Assembly: GCF_023715785.1 (NCBI RefSeq)
Contig: NZ_JAMBOX010000001.1
Coordinates: 62,001-126,000 of the forward strand
Source: Neobacillus niacini
GTDB taxonomy: Bacteria > Bacillota > Bacilli > Bacillales > Cytobacillaceae
Direction of reading: 5' to 3'
Length of the DNA: 64,000 nt
Of the stretch, positions 42,841 through 52,435 are shown one piece after another. Made by a program: the position numbers and the translations under genes. The notes beneath the pieces were generated by a model that saw only the letters and a program-made list of their open reading frames with translations, was not told where the DNA came from and ran no database searches. Every line of letters starts with the position of its first letter. Position 1 is the stretch's first letter.

Positions 42841-42853
42841 CCTGTCACCCCCT

Positions 42854-42886
42854 AAAAAAAGAGAGTGAGATAAACCCACTCTCATT
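42854..42886 (-). terminator. Terminator directly after the major capsid gene
   Basis: GAGAGTGGG and CTCACTCTC form a stem, followed by seven T residues on the minus strand. It lies inside the late operon and probably reduces downstream transcription relative to capsid. Confidence 0.88.
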
Positions 42887-44060
42887 AAGCCTTCATGACT
42901 AATTTGGCAATTTTCTGTTCGTTCTCAACCTTAGAGTCGAGTTCCATCCATGCAACAACGCCAATTGCGTGCTGAGTGGCAAATTTTTCTCGAAGTACTT
43001 CGATGGACACATCCTCAGATAATTTAACTGCAAGACCACTCATATCGCCATAATAGATTGCGGTTTTACCTGCTCCCATAGCGGACATATTATCTGATGT
43101 ATAAACGTCTTTACCTAACAACGTATAACCCCAGCGTGCAGTAGCATCCTTATTTAGCAAATAGTTTCCTTGGCCATCTTTTAATTTTCTAATCGCAGTT
43201 CGAGTTGTTTTATTCATAATCCAAATGGCTCCGGCTTGATATAGATCTGGGACAGTTTCTTGCAAATCGATTAATTCATCTGCAGTAACCGCCGTTTGAC
43301 TTGCTGCGGTTACTTTCTGCTTTAAGGTGCTAAGGCCAGCAACCTTATCGACTGTACCAATAAGCAATTCTTTTTCAATCCATTTTGCGATTGAATCGGC
43401 CATAGCAGCAATAACAAAGCTTACAATATCAAATTGAGAGTTATTGATTAAAGACTTCGATACCTTGCTTAGTGCACCAGCTAGGAACCCTTTCAGTTCA
43501 ATGCTTTTAAACTTACCAGAAGTGGACTCCAACTCAACAAATTCAGTGGCGTATGCCATTGTAATGCTTTGAGTGTCCTCATCGTAGTAAGGGATGCTCA
43601 AGGTACCGCCTACATTATAACGAGTAGCCAACTGATAAATAGGAGAAATATCGTAAACTTTCTTGATAATTTTATTTGCAATAGTAGATGGAATAACAGC
43701 GCCATTATCACCAACAGTTAGATTAACATCCGCCCGATCTTCCACAACACCACGAATATAGTTGGCGAAAGCACGCTCTTCAGCAGCTGCGCGCTCCTCA
43801 ACCTCGGTCTTTTTAACCGGCTTCTTTTTATCTAGTGAACGCGCCTCTGCCTCAGCTGCAATCGTTTTATCAATTTTTGCGACTTCGCCTTTAATTTCAT
43901 CGAATCGCTTTGTCTCATCATCTGTAAAAGCACGGGTTTCCTCTTTTACTTTTTTCAGGATGCCGTCCATTTCATCCATTAGATTGTTACGTTGCTCTAA
44001 TAGAGTAGGCATAGAACGGTATTCAATTACTGGTTTAGCTAGTACTTTGTAAAATGGCAT
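42885..44060 (-). CDS. HK97-family major capsid protein
   Basis: 391 residues. An N-terminal coiled-coil delta domain (about 18-100, EQRNNLMDEMDGILKKVKEETR...) acts as built-in scaffold and is expected to be removed by the protease encoded just upstream. The HK97-fold core follows (VGDNGAVIPSTIANKIIKKVYDISPIYQLATRYNVGGTLSIPYYD). Two bases after the protease gene. A terminator follows the stop. Confidence 0.95.
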   Translation of the reverse strand: MPFYKVLAKPVIEYRSMPTLLEQRNNLMDEMDGILKKVKEETRAFTDDETKRFDEIKGEVAKIDKTIAAEAEARSLDKKKPVKKTEVEERAAAEERAFANYIRGVVEDRADVNLTVGDNGAVIPSTIANKIIKKVYDISPIYQLATRYNVGGTLSIPYYDEDTQSITMAYATEFVELESTSGKFKSIELKGFLAGALSKVSKSLINNSQFDIVSFVIAAMADSIAKWIEKELLIGTVDKVAGLSTLKQKVTAASQTAVTADELIDLQETVPDLYQAGAIWIMNKTTRTAIRKLKDGQGNYLLNKDATARWGYTLLGKDVYTSDNMSAMGAGKTAIYYGDMSGLAVKLSEDVSIEVLREKFATQHAIGVVAWMELDSKVENEQKIAKLVMKA

Positions 44061-44062
44061 GT

Positions 44063-44668
44063 TTATTTTCCACCTTTCAATTTAAGATATTCTATTTCTC
44101 TTTCAAAAAGAGAATGATCAACTTTTTCTCGCTTTTCATTTTTGGAAGATAAGTCCTCAATCTCTGCTTTAAATTCATCAGAGCGATTTTCAGTGATAAC
44201 CTCTTCTTCACCGCGAGCCTCGATGGAGGTAGCAATGTAAGCCGGCGTTATATCCAAAATAGACACTTCCAAGAGGTCAATATCCTCTAATGTTCGGTGC
44301 TGAATACCGTCAGAACCATCTTCCCAGCATGGTTTATTGTCGATAAACCCAAATGACCAGCCTCTCAACTCACCATTTTTAGCCTTCGAGATGACTTCTA
44401 CATCGGTTACTGTGGCAATTGCACGCAAACCAATATTGTCCTCGTAAAGCTGAAGGTTTCCTGCTTTGATGGACCCTAATTTACGGTTTTGGTCATGATT
44501 AAATCGCAATTCCACATCATCAGCCTTTTGGAGTGCTCTTTCAAAAGTTTTCGGCTTGATTTTTTCCTTAAACCGTCCACGCGGTGATGGCAGCACCCTG
44601 CTTTCGCGGTCCACAGCATTAACATAACCGTCAAGCAGCACCTGGTTCCCTCGGATCTCTATTCTCAT
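44063..44668 (-). CDS. HK97-family prohead protease
   Basis: 201 residues from the ATG behind the full AGGAGGTGAT site; the longer open frame to 44758 lies in the portal gene. The catalytic pair is visible as His in VELRFNHDQ and Ser in LRGWSFGF, with ALQKADD and the GYVNAVDRESRVLPSPRGRFKEKIKPKTFERAL start typical of the family. It overlaps the portal gene by 38 bases. A lower, charged C-terminal tail (about 150-201) may bind scaffold. Confidence 0.93.
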   Translation of the reverse strand: MRIEIRGNQVLLDGYVNAVDRESRVLPSPRGRFKEKIKPKTFERALQKADDVELRFNHDQNRKLGSIKAGNLQLYEDNIGLRAIATVTDVEVISKAKNGELRGWSFGFIDNKPCWEDGSDGIQHRTLEDIDLLEVSILDITPAYIATSIEARGEEEVITENRSDEFKAEIEDLSSKNEKREKVDHSLFEREIEYLKLKGGK

Positions 44669-45890
44669 TGTCATCACCTCCTCCCGGTTTTCCAATGTCA
44701 GCCGTTTTATTTGTATTAGGTGTGTAGATTTCCTTCGTTTTCGGATTATAGAGAACATCCTGTAAGCCCAATTTAATGAAATCTAAACCTAGTGGCTCGT
44801 AATCTTCTAAATAACGAATCTCATCAATTTGTAAGATTCCATTTTTAGTAGCAATTTCATAAGCCTTAAACCGCTTTTCAATATCGCCTTTAAGCAGTTC
44901 TTTCGTGTCAAAGGCAAAATAAAAAGACCCTTTTTCGCTTGGTAGCAATAGGTCTTTGTTTAAGGAGGTCTGTAAAGCTATCAAAATAGGTAGGATACAA
45001 ACCTTTATCCAATTGTTATAAACTTCATCGCTGGCCGTTCCATCCAAAATAGACTGAGGGACAATAAATATCTTGGAAATTTCGGCCGAATTGGTCCGCT
45101 TATTTTCATTTAGCTGCATCTCTACGGAAGTATTGGATGCTTCCTGAAAATCTAGGCCATTGTTCAAAACAACAACGTTTTCCGAATTGTTTCCATATAG
45201 TTTTTTCCAAGCTGCCTTTAATTCTTCAATAGCTTCCTTGCTCAACCGCCCCTGGCTTTTAATAAATCCCTTCTTATTGCCACCGGTTTTGACTAAAATC
45301 TCCTCGAAAATTAAAGAGTTATAGGCGACTGATAAAATTTTGTTATTTTCGTGGATAATCCCCTTACCGGTAATACCATCTTTACTTTTCCTAGTGAGTT
45401 TTAAAAACTCAAAGTCCCGATAGGTATTACCGTGAACAAGAATATCGTAATCCTTAAATATTGGATCCACATTCATATTGATTGCGACGTTCCTATAGTC
45501 CACATAATGCAAGCTTTTTATTGCATTTCGTTGCCGATTAATAAAAGCATATCCAGCACCATTTAGTAAAAAGTCCTCTACAAGGGCCTTTTTAAACTGA
45601 AAGCCGTCTAAGGTGTCCTCCGTATCATCGTTTAATAATGAAAGACGGTTATCGCTATCGATCTCGGTTACTTTCCCATTTTCAGCCTTATACAATTGAA
45701 TTGGCAGAGAGGCAACCGTATCGGAGATAATTCCAACACATGCACTTACAGCCGGAATATTTAAAGCCTGCTCTTTGGTAATATCACCGGTTATTAGCCC
45801 TGCGCTTAATAGCAGCTCCTCGAGGGAAATGCCCTCACGCTGTTCCTGTCGATATTGCCTAAATTCCCGCCATCTTTGCCACAATCCCAC
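44631..45890 (-). CDS. HK97-family portal protein
   Basis: 419 residues. Typical portal features: NIPAVSACVGIISDTVASLPIQLYK at the N-terminus, the LLNGAGYAFINRQRN region and the wing/clip ending DIRKL-like EIRYLEDYEPLG. It forms the dodecameric DNA gate of the head. Encoded between terminase and protease as usual. Confidence 0.94.
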   Translation of the reverse strand: MGLWQRWREFRQYRQEQREGISLEELLLSAGLITGDITKEQALNIPAVSACVGIISDTVASLPIQLYKAENGKVTEIDSDNRLSLLNDDTEDTLDGFQFKKALVEDFLLNGAGYAFINRQRNAIKSLHYVDYRNVAINMNVDPIFKDYDILVHGNTYRDFEFLKLTRKSKDGITGKGIIHENNKILSVAYNSLIFEEILVKTGGNKKGFIKSQGRLSKEAIEELKAAWKKLYGNNSENVVVLNNGLDFQEASNTSVEMQLNENKRTNSAEISKIFIVPQSILDGTASDEVYNNWIKVCILPILIALQTSLNKDLLLPSEKGSFYFAFDTKELLKGDIEKRFKAYEIATKNGILQIDEIRYLEDYEPLGLDFIKLGLQDVLYNPKTKEIYTPNTNKTADIGKPGGGDDNENRDPREPGAA

Positions 45891-45904
45891 ATTCTCACCT
45901 CCTT

Positions 45905-47584
45905 CTATATAACCTGAGCACCAAAATTAGCATCCGGATTGAAGATTACATCTTGTTGCAGCAGATATATGGCATTAATTAAGCTAACAACCATATCAAC
46001 TTTACCTGTGGATTTTTTCTTATTAACATAAATATTTTTGTTTGCGTCCTCGGTGACCTTGGCGTTTTGAAAATTCTCCTCTAACAGGCCATTTTCTGTA
46101 TAGTGGAATTCTTTATTAAGTATTTTCTCTTTTAATAATTTTGTCGCTGGGTGGAGAACGCTAGAATGCTGCTTAACTTCTACGGTTTTATATCCATCAC
46201 GTTCAAGCCGCTGGGCCGTAGACAAACAGTTATAGCGGTCATAAGCAATTCCAACAACAATAACTTTATGCTTTTCTTCTATTGCTAGGATCATTTCCTC
46301 GATAAAACCATAATCCACAGTCATGTCACCACAAGCAAAGCAAACTCCCTGCTTAATAAATTCATAGTAATTGATTTTTTCCAGCCGATTTTTCTCAGGA
46401 ATACGTTCTGTTGGGACAAACGCAAAGGATTCAGCGTAGATCTTCCAGTCCTCTTCCGTGACCATTGAGTAGGAGCAGTTATCATTGGTCATAGCCAAGT
46501 CTAACCCTAACCACACCTGCCGGCCGGACCAATCAAAACTATCAATTTTGCATTTCCGGACATCTTCAATATTCACATAAGCTTCGCCGCTGTTGGACGG
46601 TAGAAAATGGTTCATGTGCTTACAAAGATATTCTTCACGTTCAGCCGGTTTCTCCAATGCCGCCTTACGGCTATCCCGGATTTCATTGTAGTTTTCTTCA
46701 ATTCTTAAAGGATTCGCCTGGTATAGCCCGGTGTCGTCCCAAAGATGTTCCGGTTCGGCATAATAAAGCAGCGCAAACATCCGGTCATCTTCAATAATGC
46801 CGGCAAACACTTTTTTGATATATGCCAGTTCCTCAAGCATGATGGACTTGTCTTCAGCATATGCCGTGGTCAGCTTAAATCGTAGTGGGTTCTTAACGTT
46901 CAGCTGGCCAGATTTCATGGCGTTTATATTGCCGTAGTCCTTAAATGCTCCAACCTCATCGGCGATAAATGCCGATGGACGAATGGTGTTATTCTTGTTT
47001 GCCTCTCCAGTTCTGGCCTGATAAAAACTATTGGTCAATTTGCAAATAATCTTACCGCTAAGTGTTTTCGGAACCACAAAGTATTTTCCAATATAGGGAC
47101 TTGCTTTTAGAATTTGGGTCATGGCCTTTTTTACTTCCCCGGCCAATTCCCGATCCAAACAAATAGAATAAAACTCTGAATAATCATCCTCAGTAAGCAT
47201 TAGAATGATAAAAATCAGAGCACAAATGAACGTTTTTGCATTTTTCCTCGGAATAAATAGAGTGACATCCCGGTATCGAAACTTATCAGGATCCTCTTTA
47301 AATCGCCAACCAAAAATATTAACAAGAAAAAAAGCCTGGAATCCTTCCAAGCCATCCAAAATAGTTTTACCCGTTACCCCTAATCCAGTAGCAAAATTGA
47401 GTAAAGACAAGATTCCTTCTATCGTTTCAATTTCAGTCTCATCAAAATAATAGGGAAAATCATCGTCATGCTGCCTTTCCAAATCCTTTAAAAACCATTT
47501 ACACTGTATGATTACTTCTTTAGTCGTAATTTCTTTGCCAGCTGCAACCCTCTCAGCGTAGCGAACCGCTTTTTCAAAAATCAC
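45905..47584 (-). CDS. Phage terminase large subunit
   Basis: 559 residues. ATPase domain with Walker A IPRKNAKT (about 111-118) and Walker B SAFIADEV, then a RNase H-like nuclease domain starting WLGLDLAMTNDN with further acidic motifs (CGDMTVDYGFIEEM; VVSLINAIY). It packages DNA and cuts at cos or pac sites. Its start overlaps the end of the small subunit by four bases. Confidence 0.95.
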   Translation of the reverse strand: MIFEKAVRYAERVAAGKEITTKEVIIQCKWFLKDLERQHDDDFPYYFDETEIETIEGILSLLNFATGLGVTGKTILDGLEGFQAFFLVNIFGWRFKEDPDKFRYRDVTLFIPRKNAKTFICALIFIILMLTEDDYSEFYSICLDRELAGEVKKAMTQILKASPYIGKYFVVPKTLSGKIICKLTNSFYQARTGEANKNNTIRPSAFIADEVGAFKDYGNINAMKSGQLNVKNPLRFKLTTAYAEDKSIMLEELAYIKKVFAGIIEDDRMFALLYYAEPEHLWDDTGLYQANPLRIEENYNEIRDSRKAALEKPAEREEYLCKHMNHFLPSNSGEAYVNIEDVRKCKIDSFDWSGRQVWLGLDLAMTNDNCSYSMVTEEDWKIYAESFAFVPTERIPEKNRLEKINYYEFIKQGVCFACGDMTVDYGFIEEMILAIEEKHKVIVVGIAYDRYNCLSTAQRLERDGYKTVEVKQHSSVLHPATKLLKEKILNKEFHYTENGLLEENFQNAKVTEDANKNIYVNKKKSTGKVDMVVSLINAIYLLQQDVIFNPDANFGAQVI

Positions 47585-48042
47585 TTCTTACCACCCGCCA
47601 GGACTTTCAGGAGTGGATCATCTTCCTTTGCTTTCACCTGGAAATTGATGTTCCCTAATTTGGCCCGGCTTTGAGGCGATAGGCTTAACTCAGTACAACA
47701 TCGGAAAAAGTCTTTTGTATATTTTTCTTTAGCTCGCATTAGATCTTTATCTAAAAGCTTTTCGATATCTTTATTAATCAGCTTTTCAATATTCTGTAAG
47801 CGATCTATAGCAATGGCGAAAGTCCCCAAAATATAAACATCCAAATTCCCCAAGATTCCACTGACATGCAATTCTTCAACAACATAGTTAAAGATTTTCT
47901 TCTGCCTGGCATTCAAATGTTTAGGAGGGGAAATATTATCTGCAGCACCTTTTAGCTTTTCCTCCACTTGCGTTCTTACCGCAATTTCATCTTTTGTTAA
48001 GTTTTTGCTCATGGTTTTTACGCTTTTCGATGGCCTTGCCAT
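47581..48042 (-). CDS. Phage terminase small subunit, P27 family
   Basis: 153 residues, helical, with the P27 pattern PPKHLNARQKKIFNYVVEELHVSGILGNLDVYILGTFAIAIDRL and a C-terminal LSPQSRAKLG segment. It recognises the packaging site and directs the large subunit. Confidence 0.92.
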   Translation of the reverse strand: MARPSKSVKTMSKNLTKDEIAVRTQVEEKLKGAADNISPPKHLNARQKKIFNYVVEELHVSGILGNLDVYILGTFAIAIDRLQNIEKLINKDIEKLLDKDLMRAKEKYTKDFFRCCTELSLSPQSRAKLGNINFQVKAKEDDPLLKVLAGGKK

Positions 48043-48183
48043 TTCCTCACCTCCTAGATATTTTCATTTCGGGAATTTTTTTCGAGCAAAAGTGGAGTCG
48101 TGGTCTCAGAATTTAAATTGTCAGAAAATTCAAAGGTGGGGGGAGTATTCTGAATTGTTTCTATTAGACAAACAATTTAATTG
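48043..48183. other. Possible cos/packaging region between HNH and terminase
   Basis: 141 bases without a gene. It contains repeats of TTGTCAGAA (about 48117 and 48181) and a G-rich run GGTGGGGGGAG (about 48137). In phages with the HNH-P27 terminase order, cos lies close to here; the exact site cannot be read from sequence alone. Confidence 0.35.
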
Positions 48184-48582
48184 TCAGAATTTAACCTGTT
48201 CGACATACAATTCCTGAGCCTTTGCAATTTCCAATAATTCGACACGGCCTATTTCCCCAGCGTCTGCCATCTTATGATGATTGCTGCATAAGCTGATCAG
48301 GTTGTCATCATCCAGTCTCTTGTTCCAGTCTTCCACGATAGGAACAATATGATGGACCTCAATGTTGGTAAAGTTATATTGTTGCTGCGTGTTATGCAGC
48401 TTACGGATACACACCTGGCAAAGATGCTTGTCACGTTCTCTTATTTGTTTACTCTTATTTGTCCAAGCACGAGTGCACCTGAACTTGTCAATGTAGGTAG
48501 GTTGTTTATTTCTAACAGGCTTGCTAGGACATACATACTTCCTGTCGTGAATACCACCACAGTACTTGCAGCTCTTTAGCAT
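48184..48582 (-). CDS. HNH endonuclease
   Basis: 132 residues. N-terminal CKYC...CPSK zinc ribbon and an HNH core: CQVC, IEVHHIVPI, DDDNLISLCSNHH. HNH enzymes beside terminase genes are needed for cos cleavage in related phages. It comes right after the 97-residue gene and before the packaging region. Confidence 0.93.
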   Translation of the reverse strand: MLKSCKYCGGIHDRKYVCPSKPVRNKQPTYIDKFRCTRAWTNKSKQIRERDKHLCQVCIRKLHNTQQQYNFTNIEVHHIVPIVEDWNKRLDDDNLISLCSNHHKMADAGEIGRVELLEIAKAQELYVEQVKF

Positions 48583-48585
48583 TGG

Positions 48586-48879
48586 TTACTTACCTATCCA
48601 AACATCCGGCATACCCTTACGAACCCTGTGTTCAGAGAGTTTTCTTCCATCAACATTCAAAGTAATTGAATTGTTTACAGAACTTTTATTGATTTGCTCC
48701 TCTAATTCTTTCAATGCGGCAGTCGCTTTCTTTGCAGCTCTGGTCACTGCCTTTAATCCCTTCAATGCTTCGGCACAATCCAATTCAAGTTTTACTTTAA
48801 GACTGTTACTTAAAGGTTTGACAGACTCTCCTTCACGGATGGTTCCTAATGTTTTGTTTGACTCGCGCTTTTCAGCCAT
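48586..48879 (-). CDS. Unknown phage protein, helical
   Basis: 97 residues with a central Ala/Lys-rich helix (CAEALKGLKAVTRAAKKATAALKELEEQI) and a short C-terminal beta region (SITLNVDGRKLSEHRV). Ribosome site AAAGGAG. No family recognised; tightly packed before the HNH gene. Confidence 0.6.
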   Translation of the reverse strand: MAEKRESNKTLGTIREGESVKPLSNSLKVKLELDCAEALKGLKAVTRAAKKATAALKELEEQINKSSVNNSITLNVDGRKLSEHRVRKGMPDVWIGK

Positions 48880-48900
48880 GTCACAACAACTCCTTTTATA

Positions 48901-49008
48901 TTAAATAATGAATCTCCAATCCTTAGTTCTTACTGGTGGTTCGAGTACAGCATTACTCACAGATGCACCGGCACACAGTAACAATGCGATTAGGATAACT
49001 CTAATCAT
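48901..49008 (-). CDS. Tiny exported or membrane phage peptide
   Basis: 35 residues: MIRVILIALLLCAGASVSNAVLEPPVRTKDW... A hydrophobic stretch with a lipobox-like LLLC resembles a signal peptide. The strong AGGAGGAA ribosome site lies in the end of the preceding gene, whose stop it overlaps (ATGA). Confidence 0.6.
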   Translation of the reverse strand: MIRVILIALLLCAGASVSNAVLEPPVRTKDWRFII

Positions 49009-49169
49009 TTCCTCCTCACAGCTCCATTCTTCCTGGTATAGATATCCCTGTTCATGCCCATGATCTCGGGCCAGTTTACCTTTTCTTGTTTCTTTTTCTT
49101 AGGTGACTTAATATTATTCAGCTGCTGTTTTTGTTCATTGGATAATCGGTCTTCAATTTTCAACAGCAT
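49005..49169 (-). CDS. Small basic phage protein
   Basis: 54 residues: MLLKIEDRLSNEQKQQLNNI..., Lys-rich middle and NWPEIMGMNRDIYTRKNGAVRRK end. The C-terminal MNRDxYxRKNGAVRRK is a motif I recall in small proteins near phage late regulators. Weak start, AGGTG four bases before ATG. Confidence 0.65.
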   Translation of the reverse strand: MLLKIEDRLSNEQKQQLNNIKSPKKKKQEKVNWPEIMGMNRDIYTRKNGAVRRK

Positions 49170-49325
49170 CACCTGCTAATAAATATTAGAGCCATCTTTA
49201 CTTCGGCAGATGGCGAGCCGTGCCGATCCATACCTTAACCGCTGGCATCACGGCCGACAGGAGGAATCCAAAGCTATGATATGCTGCGTCATACAGTCAT
49301 TCATAGCCAGGCATGGAGTAAATAT

Positions 49326-49357
49326 AAAAAGACACCATCCGATTTAGATGATGTCCT
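49326..49357 (-). terminator. Terminator after the ArpU-like regulator
   Basis: GACATCATC and GATGGTGTC arms followed by TTTTT on the minus strand. The rest of 49170-49418 holds a GC-richer stretch with a GCCATCT/AGATGGC hairpin (about 49192-49215) and no gene; a late promoter may lie here. Confidence 0.85.
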
Positions 49358-49418
49358 TTTGATAGAATTTTATGTTATTAGAATACCCCGGATTTTCAAT
49401 GGTTTCTATCGCTTCAAT

Positions 49419-49814
49419 TTAACTTAAGTTCAGATGATGTGCGAAATTTATCATTTTAATAATTTGAGCATGCTTATTGTAAATATGTCCTGGCGTGTAT
49501 CCTAACTCGTAAGCCGTTTCTGTTAATGTTTTACCTTCAACATACTTCATATACAAAATTTTATTCTCTAAACCTTTGAATTTACTAATCAATTTCTTAG
49601 CATTATAGAGATCATTTATTTTGTGTGCTAATTCATATTCCGTAGCAACAATGATATCTTCTAACTTTGATGCTCTTGAATCTTGAGTTAAAGGAACACC
49701 TGACAAATCCCCTTCAACCCATCTTTTCAATTCTTTTTTATAACGTTCAAGTTCAAAATCTAAATACGAAACTTCCTCTTCTAATTTTTGATAATCCCGC
49801 AGCCATTCATACAA
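49419..49814 (-). CDS. ArpU/RinA-like late transcription regulator
   Basis: 131 residues, helical, with a C-terminal sigma-70 region 4-like helix-turn-helix (GKTLTETAYELGYTPGHIYNKHAQIIK). Preceding helices are charged (SYLDFELERYKKELKRWVEGDLSGVPLTQDSRASKLEDIIV). This family switches on late (packaging, structure, lysis) genes; the position at the border of early and late modules fits. Confidence 0.88.
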   Translation of the reverse strand: MYEWLRDYQKLEEEVSYLDFELERYKKELKRWVEGDLSGVPLTQDSRASKLEDIIVATEYELAHKINDLYNAKKLISKFKGLENKILYMKYVEGKTLTETAYELGYTPGHIYNKHAQIIKMINFAHHLNLS

Positions 49815-49861
49815 ACATGCTCACCTGCCTTCTAACGTACGAAAATCATAAAATATCATCG

Positions 49862-50260
49862 ACTTTCGACAAAATGCGTAACCATCTGTAACCGCCTTGA
49901 ACCCTTGATACGACTGATTTCCCGACAACTTTCGACAACCACGGTTACGCATTTACCCCCTATTTTTCTTTTATAAAATAGTATTTTTTTATTTTTTATT
50001 ATTTATTTTATAAAGAAGTTGATTTCATCTGTAACCCGTAACCGACACACCTTTAAGTCTTGATATTACTGGATTTTTCCCGGTTACGCATTCGGTTACA
50101 GGTTACGCATTTGACCTATTTTTTGATGATTTTCATTAAAAATGGTCACGATTTTAGCCATTTTCGTGACCAAAAAACGGTCAAATGCATTTTTTCAGAC
50201 CTTGATAATAATGACTTTTTGAAAGTAGTTTGACCAAAAAACGGTCACGACTATTTGACC
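49862..50260. other. Probable phage replication origin (iterons)
   Basis: 470 bases without a gene, directly behind the primase-helicase. GGTTACGCATT occurs at 49943, 50082 and 50101 and inverted at 49873; ACTTTCGACAA at 49862 and 49928; GTAACC forms around 49888 and 50031-50043. A very A/T-rich stretch lies at 49960-50012. TGGTCACGA (50143) and TCGTGACCA (50164) form a 9-bp inverted repeat, and TTTGACCAAAAAACGGTCA recurs near 50170 and 50229. Confidence 0.7.
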
Positions 50261-50284
50261 AACTTTGGAAAAGCGCGAAAAAAG

Positions 50285-52159
50285 TTACTCTTCACTTACA
50301 AATAATCTCGTACTTTTCCCATCTACTTTTTGAACCTTGGTGTTGAAACCAAAAAACTGTTTTATCTGTTTACTGAAACTAATATTGCTTACTGGCTGGT
50401 ATCCATTTTCTGAACAGTAAACTTTATACTGCATATATATATCGCCCACTACCCCACGTTCCAGTTCCACATCCTCATTATTGATGAAGCTGAGAACCGG
50501 ATTATTTTCTTCCTGGTATTTGGACAACTCATCTTCAACGGCTTTCGATTTTGTAAACTGTTTATTAGTTAGCAATCGTTTAAGTGCGGATAATGCCAAA
50601 TTCAATACATACTGCATAGATTCATCTGATAATAATTTATCAGTGATAAATGGATCGTAATCTTCATCAGCGACACTGAATTTTGCTCTAAACGGAACGA
50701 TTTGTAACCGGCGCCCAAGTCCGTCTGTATAATCATTTATTCGCGGCATTTCGTTTGCAGAAAAGATCATTTTTGCATAGTTCGTAAAATCAAAAGGATC
50801 CTTTCCTTTTCTTTCGACGTTTAAGGTTTCGCCGGTAGACAACTTTTTAAAAACGGATGATTCTTTGATGTATCCTTTGGAAATATCGTCACCGATATTG
50901 ACGAGCTTGCCGAACAATTCAGCAGTCTTAAATCGCTGATCAAGTTCTTTCAAATCCAAGGATGCACAATTATCCGTCCCGGCCAACCTCCGGATTATCT
51001 TTAGATAGGATGATTTACCATTGGATCCGTCACCAGTGAGGATAAATGTGGCAGCGAATTCATTCCGACGAAATAAGATATAGCCAAGAATTTCTTCCAA
51101 AATAGCACGTATTTTTTTGTCGTTAACCGCGATTTTATTTAATGTTTTATCGGTTACTTCGTAATAAGCATTATGGATATACGGAACCGGAATCTTATTT
51201 CGAGTGATAATGTCCGGACTGAAATCTTCAAGTTTCCAAGTTTCCAAATTAAAAACTCCATTGCGAACAGGTACATATTTGGTAGGCGAGAAATGTTTGT
51301 CTTTGGCTTTCAGCTGCAGGTAAGCAAGAGTTTCTTGGCGTTGCATTCGCTTTAAATTCGGAATGTGTTTTATCATCGCCTCCTCGATGTCAGCCTGTTT
51401 ATCGGAGTACACACCGTCCTTATAAATATGTAAAATGTTCGCGATTTTACATATATGGTGTTCATTGATAAGAAAATCACCAAACTTCTCATGCTGGAAA
51501 GAACCCTTTATGAAAAAGGATTCTTTCATGAATGCATCATCACGAAGGATAATATTTAGTTCCTTGTCCTCAACCGGTTCTTCCAGGATGTATTTGTTGA
51601 TGATCGCGATTGTTTCTTTGATATCCTTCTTGGCCATGCCCTGAGACTGCATTTTTAAAATATAGGTGAACAGTTTATCGTTCCGGCCGTCTCCCTCGGA
51701 TAACTTGGTCAAGTTAGGGTTTTTCTTATGATACGGGTAAAGCCAAATTGGCAAAGGTTCATGCTCAGTTGCTTTCCTAACCCACCGGCGAACTTTCCCA
51801 TCTATCTTTAACGGATCCGCGGTGTTTTTTATCCCTAATTTGTAATCACAAGGGATTCCTATGTTAGAAAACCACTTAATTTTATTGGCAGTTATGTCAT
51901 ATCCTTTGAAATAAAAATGGTACCCGTTATTCGTCTCCAGGACTGAACATTGGATGTCATTGTCTTCAACTATATCGAGCAGCGTTTCAGCTGAGTCAAT
52001 GTCATCGACATCAACCATAATATAGTCATCTTCCAAAATACCAACATAGGAATCATATTTTCGGACTGTATTATATGATAGAAGTTTGTCAGTGTCTTTA
52101 AATTTGGTGGCAGCATGTTTGCCATTGCCTTTGAGATAACCTTTATAAATCTTAATCAC
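50285..52159 (-). CDS. Phage primase-helicase: AEP-type primase + D5/P4-type helicase
   Basis: 624 residues. The N-terminal AEP-like primase has the D-x-D pair D50-V-D52 (YIMVDVDDIDSAE) and His81 in GYHFYFKG. The C-terminal P4/D5-type helicase has Walker A GDGSNGKSS (376-384), the NIGDD motif (424-425 acidic) and sensor KMIFSANEMPRIND. It primes and unwinds at the origin just downstream. The start is a GTG (52159) with a weak ribosome site. Confidence 0.9.
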   Translation of the reverse strand: MIKIYKGYLKGNGKHAATKFKDTDKLLSYNTVRKYDSYVGILEDDYIMVDVDDIDSAETLLDIVEDNDIQCSVLETNNGYHFYFKGYDITANKIKWFSNIGIPCDYKLGIKNTADPLKIDGKVRRWVRKATEHEPLPIWLYPYHKKNPNLTKLSEGDGRNDKLFTYILKMQSQGMAKKDIKETIAIINKYILEEPVEDKELNIILRDDAFMKESFFIKGSFQHEKFGDFLINEHHICKIANILHIYKDGVYSDKQADIEEAMIKHIPNLKRMQRQETLAYLQLKAKDKHFSPTKYVPVRNGVFNLETWKLEDFSPDIITRNKIPVPYIHNAYYEVTDKTLNKIAVNDKKIRAILEEILGYILFRRNEFAATFILTGDGSNGKSSYLKIIRRLAGTDNCASLDLKELDQRFKTAELFGKLVNIGDDISKGYIKESSVFKKLSTGETLNVERKGKDPFDFTNYAKMIFSANEMPRINDYTDGLGRRLQIVPFRAKFSVADEDYDPFITDKLLSDESMQYVLNLALSALKRLLTNKQFTKSKAVEDELSKYQEENNPVLSFINNEDVELERGVVGDIYMQYKVYCSENGYQPVSNISFSKQIKQFFGFNTKVQKVDGKSTRLFVSEE

Positions 52160-52189
52160 CTACTTTCGGGTGTAGCGTAAAAACTGTAA

Positions 52190-52396
52190 CTACTCTATAT
52201 CTTTATCAGGCACATTTATCACATACTCAATCTCACGAAAATGCTTATCGTGTTTGGTGATTTTAATAAACGGGATTAACTGCTCCGGGTTACATCTTGC
52301 AATAAAGTCTTTGATGTATCTATCTCTTTGTTCCGAACTCATACGATTAATGAAGTTAGATTCCCTTCTGGATGTATTCATAACTCCTTTTTTCAT
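52190..52396 (-). CDS. Small phage protein before the primase
   Basis: 68 residues, basic start (MKKGVMNTSRRESNFINRMSSEQRDRYIKDFIARCNPEQLIPFIKI...). Ribosome site AAAGGA nine bases before ATG. No family recognised; 30 bases upstream of the primase, so likely cotranscribed. Confidence 0.65.
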   Translation of the reverse strand: MKKGVMNTSRRESNFINRMSSEQRDRYIKDFIARCNPEQLIPFIKITKHDKHFREIEYVINVPDKDIE

Positions 52397-52435
52397 TTCA
52401 TCAATTCCTTTAGTCTAAATTTTGGTCATAAGCGC

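Noticed and set aside
49170..49325. tRNA or structured RNA gene in the GC-richer spacer
   Set aside because: Only a simple GCCATCT/AGATGGC hairpin is visible; no cloverleaf pattern.
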